Made by a program: the position numbers and the translations under genes. Of a DNA stretch of 64,000 nucleotides, positions 27,048 to 34,276 are shown piece after piece. The stretch comes from Tessaracoccus oleiagri. GTDB lineage: Bacteria > Actinomycetota > Actinomycetes > Propionibacteriales > Propionibacteriaceae. The stretch spans positions 62,001 to 126,000 of the forward strand of contig NZ_FNGP01000003.1 of assembly GCF_900103275.1 (NCBI RefSeq), given 5' to 3'. A model generated the notes under the pieces. That model was given only the letters and a program-made list of their open reading frames with translations. It made no database searches and was not told the origin of the DNA. Positions within the stretch are counted from its first letter, which is position 1. The number at the start of each line of letters is the position of its first letter.

Positions 27048-28460
27048 TCAGTAGGTGTTGATGTGGACGTGGTCGAGGTGGTTGGCGGAGTCGCTGCCGC
27101 GGCTCGCCATGGCGCGCCAACCCTCGCTGTTGCGGGCGACGCTCCAGATCTTCTGGTCCCAGATGATGTAGCTGATGTTCAGCTCCTTGGCGTGCTTGCG
27201 GTAGTACTCCGCGATCGCATTGCCCAGGGCCTTGTTCGTCTTGTAGCTGGGGATCATCACGTCGACGGCGCGGCCGGCGGGATGGTCAGGGGTCACGTCG
27301 CGGCGCCAACCGTACTGCGTCTTGATCTCGGGGAAGCGCTCCCACACGTCGGCGGCGATCCGCTGCACGTAGGGGTTGGTGCGCTCGAGGCCGGAGGAGT
27401 AGCCCTTGTTGAGGGCCGTTCCGCGCAGCCCGCCGGTGATCGGGGCGGAGGTGAGGTCCCAGTTGCCGGGGGTGCTGCCGACGCCGCCGGCGGCGTTCGG
27501 GTCGGTGGAGGTCGTGTAGCGGGAGGTGACCCAGCGCAGCGCGCCGTTGTGGACGATCTCGGCGCGGCCGTTCGCGACCTTGCCGGTGACGGCCAGCTCG
27601 GTGCCTCGGGGCAGTTCGCCGCTGTAGCGGTTGCTGGAGCTGTCGGTCCAGAGGTTCAGGTTCGCCGTCGCCCAGCGCTTCGTCGTGGCGGGGAGGTCCG
27701 TCGGCGTGCCCGGAGAGGTGGCGGAGTCCGAGACGGGCCGCAGGTAGCGGGCGGAGGCCCAGCGGGAGTTGCCCTGCCAGACGACCTCGCTGAAGCCGTT
27801 CGCCGACGCGCCGGTCACCGGGAGGATGGTGCCACGGGGCACGACGCCGACGGTGCGGTGCGACGTCGAGGAGCCGACGCGCACGTTGAGGTTGGCGGTG
27901 GTCTGCATGGAGCCCTTGGCCTCGGGGGCCGTCACGCCGCTCGTGGGGGTGTTCACGGAGAGATAGCGGGTGGCGACCCAGCGCTCGCTGCCCTGCCAGA
28001 CGATCTGCGTGTAGGCGCCGCTGATCCGTCCGGTGAGGTCCAGGGTGGCGCCCTTGTTCGCGACGGCGACGACGCTGTGCTGCAGGGAGGGGCCGGTGCG
28101 GACGTTCAGGTTCGCGGTGGCGTAGGAGTTGCTGGGGGCAGCGCTCTCCACGACGCGGGAGGAGTCGGTCGAGAGTGTCAGGTACTTGGAGAAGACGTAC
28201 CCGGTGCGCCCGTTCCAGTTGACGGTCGTCCAGCCGTCGGTGGTGCCGGCGGCGGTGACCTGCTGCCCCACGTCGAGGATCGTGAGCGAGGTGCTCTGGG
28301 TCGTCGGTTCGGCACGCACGTGGACGCGGGTGGTGGCCTTCGCCGGCCCGCTGAGGGCGTCCGCGCCCGGTCCGATGGCGAGCGAGCCGAACATCTGCAC
28401 CGCGAGCGCCAACCCTGTGGCTGCGGCGCCGATGCGCAACCCCTTCATTACCCTCTTCAC
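27048..28460 (-). CDS. Secreted protein with four SH3b domains and a C-terminal M15-like/ARB_07466-like domain
   Basis: About 470 residues. A Sec signal peptide ends near ALS/GPA. Four bacterial SH3 repeats follow (about residues 40-95, 105-165, 180-240, 260-315), each with an NLNVR-type strand and a final W-x4-YL motif; such domains bind cell-wall peptide stems. The C-terminal ~140 residues carry HPAGRAVDVMIP and a final DHVHINTY, reminiscent of metal-binding positions in D,D-peptidase-like folds. A wall-remodelling role is inferred. GTG 28460 is chosen for AGAGGAGAGAAC just upstream; ATG 28448 is possible. Confidence 0.75.
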   Translation of the reverse strand: MKRVMKGLRIGAAATGLALAVQMFGSLAIGPGADALSGPAKATTRVHVRAEPTTQSTSLTILDVGQQVTAAGTTDGWTTVNWNGRTGYVFSKYLTLSTDSSRVVESAAPSNSYATANLNVRTGPSLQHSVVAVANKGATLDLTGRISGAYTQIVWQGSERWVATRYLSVNTPTSGVTAPEAKGSMQTTANLNVRVGSSTSHRTVGVVPRGTILPVTGASANGFSEVVWQGNSRWASARYLRPVSDSATSPGTPTDLPATTKRWATANLNLWTDSSSNRYSGELPRGTELAVTGKVANGRAEIVHNGALRWVTSRYTTSTDPNAAGGVGSTPGNWDLTSAPITGGLRGTALNKGYSSGLERTNPYVQRIAADVWERFPEIKTQYGWRRDVTPDHPAGRAVDVMIPSYKTNKALGNAIAEYYRKHAKELNISYIIWDQKIWSVARNSEGWRAMASRGSDSANHLDHVHINTY

Positions 28461-28538
28461 GTTCTCTCCTCTGCGTGGTGTCGGGACGGATGCACCGCTT
28501 CCCCGGAGACGGTGCTCCCGGTACATCCGGCTGGACGG

Positions 28539-28568
28539 ACCATAGGACCGTTTTCTCAGGCTCAACAA
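28539..28568 (-). promoter_or_regulatory. Putative promoter of the SH3b protein gene
   Basis: Minus-strand TTGTTG (28568-28563) and TATGGT (28544-28539) with 18-nt spacing, giving a leader of about 70 nt. Confidence 0.35.
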
Positions 28569-28761
28569 GGGTTGGTTGAGAGTTTGCTGAGGTTCTCGGG
28601 GTGGTCGGCGCGTGTTGGGACGGAAAACCACATCTGTGTGATTCGCTCTGCGGCGAGCGCTCTGACTAGGGCTTTTGACTGCTTCGCGGCTCCGACCCTG
28701 GGCGGTGGGCTGAGTCGTCGCGGATTTGAGGACACTTCTTAATAAACACTTGAAGTCGAGC

Positions 28762-28794
28762 TTGAGGTTCAGGCTTCGCCGGCCCGAACCTCAA
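28762..28794. repeat. Hairpin upstream of the hydrolase pair
   Basis: A 13-bp stem with one A-C mismatch; outer arms TTGAGGTTC and GAACCTCAA pair exactly. It lies 73 nt before ATG 28868, so it could be a leader structure or an operator. Confidence 0.5.
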
Positions 28795-28867
28795 CCAGCC
28801 TCAACGGCCGCGCCGAGTGGCTTGGGGGCATGATGGAATGGTCGGGCGACGCTCGGAGGGAGTCGGC

Positions 28868-29635
28868 ATGCAGGAGCTCGAGGGGTTCGACCGGAGCACC
28901 CGGAGGGTCCGCGACCTCGAGGTCGCGGTGCTCGACTCGCGCCCGGACGCGTCGCCCTCGACCCCGGTGTTCGTGCTCGTCCACGGCCTCGGCGTCTCGT
29001 CGCTCTACTTCCGCCCCTTCGCCCAACGGCTGGCCGAACGGGCCCGCGTCGTGGCACTCGACCTCCCCGGCTTCGGCCACACCGACGCGCCCGACCGGGC
29101 CCTCCGGATCCCCGGGTTCGCCCACTCGGTGGTCGACGTGGTCTCCCAGCTAGGGCTGGAGGCGCCGATCCTCGTCGGCCATTCCATGGGCTGCCAGGTG
29201 GTGGTCGAGGCGCTCGCGCTCGAGCCGCAGCTCGCCCGCGCGGCGGTGCTGATGGGGCCGGTCGTGCGGCCCGAGGACCGCCGGCCGGTGACGGTGGTGC
29301 GCCGCTTCCTGAAGGCCGCGTCCGCCGAGACGCCCGCGTCCGCGTGGCTGTCCGTCGCCGCCTTCCTGCGCTGCGGCCCGCGCTGGTTCGTCGAGATCTT
29401 CCCCGCGATGACCGACTACCGCATCGAGGAACGGATCGGCGACGTGTCGGTGCCGGTCACGCTGGTGGCGGGCGAGCGCGATGCGCTCGCGCCCGCCGGC
29501 TGGCTCGAGTTGCTGCGGGAACGGGCCGGGGGTCCCGCCACGTCGCACGTCGTCCCGGGCGCAGCGCACCAGGTGATGGTCAGCCACGCCGACGAAGCGG
29601 TCCGGCTCTGCACGACCGCCGGGGCCCGGCCATGA
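28868..29635 (+). CDS. Alpha/beta hydrolase
   Basis: 255 residues. The oxyanion strand is VHGLGVSSLYFRP, nucleophile Ser106 sits in GHSMG, Asp is likely in AGERDALAP near residue 206, and His in GAAHQVMVSH near 233, so the triad looks complete. GGAGGGAG supports ATG 28868 over in-frame upstream ATGs. It overlaps the next gene by ATGA; the two hydrolases are coupled. The substrate is unknown. Confidence 0.78.
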   Translation: MQELEGFDRSTRRVRDLEVAVLDSRPDASPSTPVFVLVHGLGVSSLYFRPFAQRLAERARVVALDLPGFGHTDAPDRALRIPGFAHSVVDVVSQLGLEAPILVGHSMGCQVVVEALALEPQLARAAVLMGPVVRPEDRRPVTVVRRFLKAASAETPASAWLSVAAFLRCGPRWFVEIFPAMTDYRIEERIGDVSVPVTLVAGERDALAPAGWLELLRERAGGPATSHVVPGAAHQVMVSHADEAVRLCTTAGARP

Positions 29636-30369
29636 GGCTGCCCGCGATGGCGGCGCGCACCGCCGACACGGTCCATGACTGGGGCGTGGCGCTCGGCGAC
29701 CTCGCCAGGGCCGTGTGGCGGGGGCGCGCAGCCTGGCGCCTGCCCGTCGCGCCCGACCCCGACTCCCGGTGCCGTGACGTGCCCATCGTGATCCTGCCGG
29801 GCATCCTCGAACCCTGGACGTACCTTGCGCCTATGGCCCGCTGGCTCTCCGACCGCGGGCACCCGGTCGAGTTCGTCGAGACCCTGGGCTGGAACCTCGC
29901 CGACCTCGACGCGTCCGCCGAGCGTTGCCTGCGCGTGCTGCGGCAGCGCGGCACCAGCGGGGCGGTCCTCGTCGCCCACTCCAAGGGGGGACTCATCGGC
30001 AAGGCGGTGCTGCTCGCGCAGGGCGACGAGGCAGCCGCCGTCGGCATGGTGGCGGTGGCGACCCCGTTCGCCGGTTCGACGGTGGGGCGCCGGCTCCACC
30101 GGCTGGTCGCACGGTCCCCGCTCGGCCTCTTCGCGCCCGGCAACCCGGTGCTCCAGGCGCTCGCCGACGAGGTGTCGGTCAACGCCCACATCGTCTCCCT
30201 CTCGCCCGCATGGGACCAGATGATCCCGGGCGGCTCCCACCTGGCCGGCGCCACCAACGTCGACCTGGCCGCGGCCGGGCACTTCCGCCCGGTCCGCGAC
30301 GAGGCCGTCTGGGAGGTCATCCACGAGCACGCCCACCGACTCGCCGACGAGGCCGCCGGCGACGGGTAG
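29632..30369 (+). CDS. Lipase-like alpha/beta hydrolase
   Basis: 245 residues, a different branch from its coupled partner. It has PIVILPGILEPWTYLAPMA before the nucleophile elbow AHSKGG (Ser117), the AHS/GHS-K-GG form seen in lipase class 2 and PGAP1-like enzymes, then ATPFAGSTVGRR. A C-terminal GHFRPVRD may give the His. No signal peptide or lipobox is seen, so it is probably cytoplasmic. It ends 11 nt before the end of the convergent isomerase gene. Confidence 0.75.
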   Translation: MRLPAMAARTADTVHDWGVALGDLARAVWRGRAAWRLPVAPDPDSRCRDVPIVILPGILEPWTYLAPMARWLSDRGHPVEFVETLGWNLADLDASAERCLRVLRQRGTSGAVLVAHSKGGLIGKAVLLAQGDEAAAVGMVAVATPFAGSTVGRRLHRLVARSPLGLFAPGNPVLQALADEVSVNAHIVSLSPAWDQMIPGGSHLAGATNVDLAAAGHFRPVRDEAVWEVIHEHAHRLADEAAGDG

Positions 30370-30380
30370 GGGCGGGCCCC

Positions 30381-31835
30381 TCAGTGGGTCGGCACGATCA
30401 CCGACTCGATGCCGAGGACGTCGGCGACCTTGGCCAGCGTCTGCGCGTGGTGGCCGATGCCGAGGGCGTAGTGGTGGGTGGGGGCCTCGCGGGTCCAGCG
30501 CTTGAGGAAGGTGCGGACGTCGGGCTCGAAGCGTCCGAGGGTGTTGGTGTTTCCGGTGGGGGGCACGGGCATGGGCAGGGACTCGCCCTCGGCGATGACG
30601 AACTTGAAGCGGCCGTCGGCGGTGATGGTGTTGCCGAGCATGGTGATGGGGCCCTCCTTGATGTTGAACTCCACGGAGGCGCCTGAGCCGGGTTTGCCGT
30701 GGTACTTCTTCAGGGAGCGGATGGCGGGGCGGCCCTGGGCGATGTTGATGTGGTGGGGGCCGTCGTGGCCGACGAGGACGGCGTCGCGGTCGAAGTCGAT
30801 GGGGTGGAACTCGGCGAAGCTGCCGCCGATGTCGAGGCGGTCCATGACCATCATCGCGACGCAGGTCTTGACGTCGAACTCGCCGCACATGGGGAAGCCC
30901 TCGGCCTGGAGGAGGGAGTTGCCGACGACGAGGTTGGTCATCAGGGTGCGCATCTCGGAGCCGGGGTGGCCCTCGTAGTAGTAGGCGAGCCCGTCGAGGT
31001 GCTTCTCGTCGATGAAGCCGTCGAGCGCGACGGCGGCGCGGGCCGCGGTGTCGAGGTCCGCGTCGGTGAGCTTCATGGTGATGGGGTCGGAGACCGGGTC
31101 GGGGGTGTCGAAGAAGGCCAGGATCTGGTCCTTCTTCGCGGCGACGGCGGCGGGGTCGGGGTCCGCCCAGTGGCGCTGGATGTCCTCGGGTTCGCACAGG
31201 ACGACGTGGGCGCCGAAGGCGGCGGTGAGGGCGGTCGGGTCGGTGTGCATGTCGAGCATGGATTCGAGCACGTGGCCCATGAGGCCGATGCGGGCGGTGC
31301 GGAGGCTGCGGCGGACCTTGGCGATCTGGCACCACTGGGCGAGTTCGGCGTCGGCGATGGGGTCGTTGTCGAGGGTGCCGATGATGACGTCGGGGACGGG
31401 TTTGCCCATCCGGACGGCCACGGCGGCGAACTCGGGGACCGAGCAGAAGTCGTCGTTGGCGAGCTGCATGTGGGTGGTGGCGTTGGCGTAGTCGAGCGAG
31501 GAGCGGGGCTGCAGCGCGACGAGCACGATCGGGATGTCGAGGGCGCGGACGAGGACCCCGAAGGTGGAGGAGGTGGCGTAGGTGACCATGTCGACGAGCA
31601 GCAGGTCGAGGTCGGCGGCGCGCACCCGCGGCAGCACGGCGTAGGCGGACTCGGCCTCGTCGACGAGCCCGAAGTCGACGACCTCGACGCCGTTGCCCTC
31701 CACCTTCCGCCCGAGCACCGCGGCCTTGGCGAGCAGTTCGTCGCGGAGGCCGTCGAACTGGTCCCAATAGACGTGGTGACCCACCGAGACGATCCCGACC
31801 TTCGCGCTGAGCGGTTTCCGGCGCTCGATCCTCAT
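30381..31835 (-). CDS. AraA/FucI-fold sugar isomerase
   Basis: 484 residues with the two-part layout of L-arabinose/L-fucose isomerases, which interconvert aldoses and ketoses using Mn2+. Candidate metal ligands are Glu319 (CGEFDVK), Glu342 (FAEFHP) and His357 (GHDGPHH), plus a His in the C-terminal HHYALGIGHH, with an order and spacing like AraA. It diverges enough from classical AraA (no LGAHM motif) that the sugar is unclear. AGGAGGAG lies 8 nt before ATG. It overlaps the 814-residue gene upstream by ATGA, as third gene of a GH2 operon. Sequences around 30550-31700 are unusually G/T-biased on the plus strand. Confidence 0.75.
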   Translation of the reverse strand: MRIERRKPLSAKVGIVSVGHHVYWDQFDGLRDELLAKAAVLGRKVEGNGVEVVDFGLVDEAESAYAVLPRVRAADLDLLLVDMVTYATSSTFGVLVRALDIPIVLVALQPRSSLDYANATTHMQLANDDFCSVPEFAAVAVRMGKPVPDVIIGTLDNDPIADAELAQWCQIAKVRRSLRTARIGLMGHVLESMLDMHTDPTALTAAFGAHVVLCEPEDIQRHWADPDPAAVAAKKDQILAFFDTPDPVSDPITMKLTDADLDTAARAAVALDGFIDEKHLDGLAYYYEGHPGSEMRTLMTNLVVGNSLLQAEGFPMCGEFDVKTCVAMMVMDRLDIGGSFAEFHPIDFDRDAVLVGHDGPHHINIAQGRPAIRSLKKYHGKPGSGASVEFNIKEGPITMLGNTITADGRFKFVIAEGESLPMPVPPTGNTNTLGRFEPDVRTFLKRWTREAPTHHYALGIGHHAQTLAKVADVLGIESVIVPTH

Positions 31836-34276
31836 GTTGTTTCTCCTCCTGTGTCCTTGGTTTCCTGCCACATCGTGGTCAGGGTGCCGGTGACGGGCCC
31901 CACCGTGAGGCGGCCGCCCGGCTGGTCGTCGAGCGTCAGCGGCTCGCCGTCGACGAGCACCCGCAGCTCCGCCACGTGGGGCGGCAGCAGCAGGGTGACG
32001 CTCGCGTCGACGAGCCCGGTGACGCGGAACCCGCGCGTCATGTGCGCGGGGAAGGGTGCCATCTCGCGGCAGCTGAGCCGCCCGGCGGACGACTGTCGGA
32101 CCAGGGCGCGGCACTCGGCGCGGACGGACTTCGCGAACTGGTAGGTGGCGACCCCGTCCTCGAGCCAGCACTCCTGGTGGTGCAGCACCGGCGCGCCGCC
32201 GGGCAGCGCGAGCCGCACGCGGGTGGTCGTGTCGGGCAGGTAGCCGCTGAACCAGAGGGCGCCGGCGGAACGGTGCGCGGCCAGGACCGCGCGCCCGGAC
32301 GACGGGCGGCGCAGCTCGTGCGAGACGCGGAACCCGGTCGTGGCGACCAGGTCCCGCGCCAGGGCGCCCGCGTCGACGAACTCCTCCCGGTCGTGCGGGA
32401 CGTGCGCGCGGACGCCGCGATCGTCGGGCTCCGCGTAGGCGAACGGCGACGACCCCCTGACCCACAGCACCCGGCCGCGGCCGACGGCCCTGGACGACGC
32501 GTACACCCGCTCCCGGTCCTCGGCCGCGACGGTGGCGAGCACCTCGACCCCGGGGTCGCGGGCGACCTCGCGGGCCGGCCCGTCGGAGAGCAGCGGGTCG
32601 TGGCGCAGCGTGGTGGGGAGAACGTCGGTCGTGGTCGCGTCCCCGGCCAGCGCGGTCGCGAGGCGCAGGTCCCCGTCGATTCCCTCGCGAGCGAGGTCCA
32701 GGCCGACCATCGCGCGCGCCGCCTCCGAGCGGGCCAGGGAGCCGTACAGCAGCACCGTGCCGCCGCGCGAGGCGTGCGACTCCAGCAGTCCGGCCATGGC
32801 CGATGTCAGCGCCCCGGCCGGCGCCACGAGGATGCTCTCCGCCATGGAGCCCGAGCCGAGGGCCCCGGCGAGGTCGTCGGTGGGGACGACGGTGTTGAGC
32901 GGCAGCCCCGCGTTGATGGCCGAGGTGAGGTACCAGTCCTCGAAGTGCGGCGAGCCGATCGTCGAAGGGTCGGCCGCCATCCGCTCGTGGTACTCCCGGA
33001 AGGGGTAGACCCACACCAGCGGGCCGGGGGCGTCCGGCGCCGCCTCGAGCGCCGTGGCGACGTGGTCGCCCACCTCGCGGGCGCAGCGCTCGTCGAGCAC
33101 GCCCTTGGCGGTGTCGATGGCGAGGACGTTGACCTCGGTCGGCGGCTGCACCGACCCGTCGGCGCGGACCCTCGAGACGGCCAGCGGCAGGTCGATGTCG
33201 AACGGCTCGCGGTGGTAGAAGTCCCACCACGGCTGCTGCCAGAACCACGGATCGTTCGCGTAGAAGCGGAACCGGTAGCCCTCCGCGCCCGCCGGCAGCA
33301 TCGCGATGCGCGACATGAAGCCCGCCATCTCGATGCCGAAGTCCTCGTTGAGCGGTCCCCACGGCGAGTTCGGGGGCGGGGACTCGATGACGCCCGCCTC
33401 GTAGATCTCGAGCGCGGGCACCGCGTCGGCGCCGATGTCGATGCCGGCGGTGTGGTTGGTGCCGCGCACCTGCACGGGGTAGGAGAGGTGGCGGCCGAGG
33501 TCGCGCCAGAACCCGAGCGCTCTCGTGCGAAGCTCCTCGACCCGGTCGGCGCGGAAGCGGGTGCCGTCGAAGGACTCGCCGAGCTCGGACCACGCGTACG
33601 AGCTGAACCCGAACCCGTTGGACAGCCACAGGTAGTCGAAGTCCAGCACCGCCAAGTAGTCCTGGGCCTGCCTGCCGAGGAACTCGCCGAAGCTCGTCCC
33701 GTCCGGGATGCCTCCGGGGAAGGCGGCGTAGCGACGGTCGTCGCCGCGGAGCTCGGAGAAGTGCCGGACCATGGCGATGATCGGGCCGATGCCGATGTCC
33801 TCGCCGCGGGCCACGACCTCCGGATGCCGGTCGAACTTGAACGACGAGGGAGCGAACTCCGGCCCGGGGTCGAAGGTCGCGCCGACGCTCGTCGGCAGTC
33901 CGCGCTCGGCGCCCACCCGCTTGATCGTCGCGACGAGGGCGGCCAGGTCCCGGTACGTGACGGTCGGCATCCCGTCGCGGAACGGGATCGCTACCCGCTC
34001 GGGCTCCTTGGGCTCCCCGTACGGGCTCGCCTCCGTGTTGTTGAACCCGATCCAGCGGGCCCACTCGATCTCCTCGTCGATCTCGGAGCGCCAGTCGAGG
34101 ATCTCGCTGCCGTCGGAGACCCAGAGCAACACCGAGCACTCGTCGGCGGCGGCGAGGAGGGTGGACCACTGGTCGAAGATCGTCCCCACCGTCGCCAGGA
34201 GCGAGTCCCGGTCGTATGCGGTGAACGGTTTCAGGGAGACTTCGAGGTTGGCGCGGCGGAGTGGTGCGTCGGTCAT
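31832..34276 (-). CDS. Uncharacterised 814-residue protein, candidate glycoside hydrolase
   Basis: I do not recognise a named family. The N-terminal ~420 residues alternate strands and helices like a TIM barrel (VSLKPFTAYD, PTSVGATFDPGPEFAPSSF, DYLWLSNGFGFSSYAWSEL). A middle part resembles the flavodoxin-like trimerisation domain of GH42 enzymes (ESILVAPAGALTSAMAGLL, GGTVLLYGSLA). The C-terminal ~200 residues look like beta-sandwich (HHQECWLEDGVATYQF). No signal peptide, so cytoplasmic. It lies between, and is coupled by ATGA overlaps to, a GH2 beta-mannosidase gene and a sugar isomerase gene. A glycan-cleaving role is inferred from context and fold impression only. Confidence 0.6.
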   Translation of the reverse strand: MTDAPLRRANLEVSLKPFTAYDRDSLLATVGTIFDQWSTLLAAADECSVLLWVSDGSEILDWRSEIDEEIEWARWIGFNNTEASPYGEPKEPERVAIPFRDGMPTVTYRDLAALVATIKRVGAERGLPTSVGATFDPGPEFAPSSFKFDRHPEVVARGEDIGIGPIIAMVRHFSELRGDDRRYAAFPGGIPDGTSFGEFLGRQAQDYLAVLDFDYLWLSNGFGFSSYAWSELGESFDGTRFRADRVEELRTRALGFWRDLGRHLSYPVQVRGTNHTAGIDIGADAVPALEIYEAGVIESPPPNSPWGPLNEDFGIEMAGFMSRIAMLPAGAEGYRFRFYANDPWFWQQPWWDFYHREPFDIDLPLAVSRVRADGSVQPPTEVNVLAIDTAKGVLDERCAREVGDHVATALEAAPDAPGPLVWVYPFREYHERMAADPSTIGSPHFEDWYLTSAINAGLPLNTVVPTDDLAGALGSGSMAESILVAPAGALTSAMAGLLESHASRGGTVLLYGSLARSEAARAMVGLDLAREGIDGDLRLATALAGDATTTDVLPTTLRHDPLLSDGPAREVARDPGVEVLATVAAEDRERVYASSRAVGRGRVLWVRGSSPFAYAEPDDRGVRAHVPHDREEFVDAGALARDLVATTGFRVSHELRRPSSGRAVLAAHRSAGALWFSGYLPDTTTRVRLALPGGAPVLHHQECWLEDGVATYQFAKSVRAECRALVRQSSAGRLSCREMAPFPAHMTRGFRVTGLVDASVTLLLPPHVAELRVLVDGEPLTLDDQPGGRLTVGPVTGTLTTMWQETKDTGGETT

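Larger units (their letters stand above)
28461..28867. other. 407-bp divergent intergenic region
   Basis: No gene is supported here. It contains a possible minus-strand promoter (28539-28568), a locally AT-rich stretch (AATAAACACTTGAAG around 28740-28755) that may hold the plus-strand promoter, and a hairpin at 28762-28794. Confidence 0.5.
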
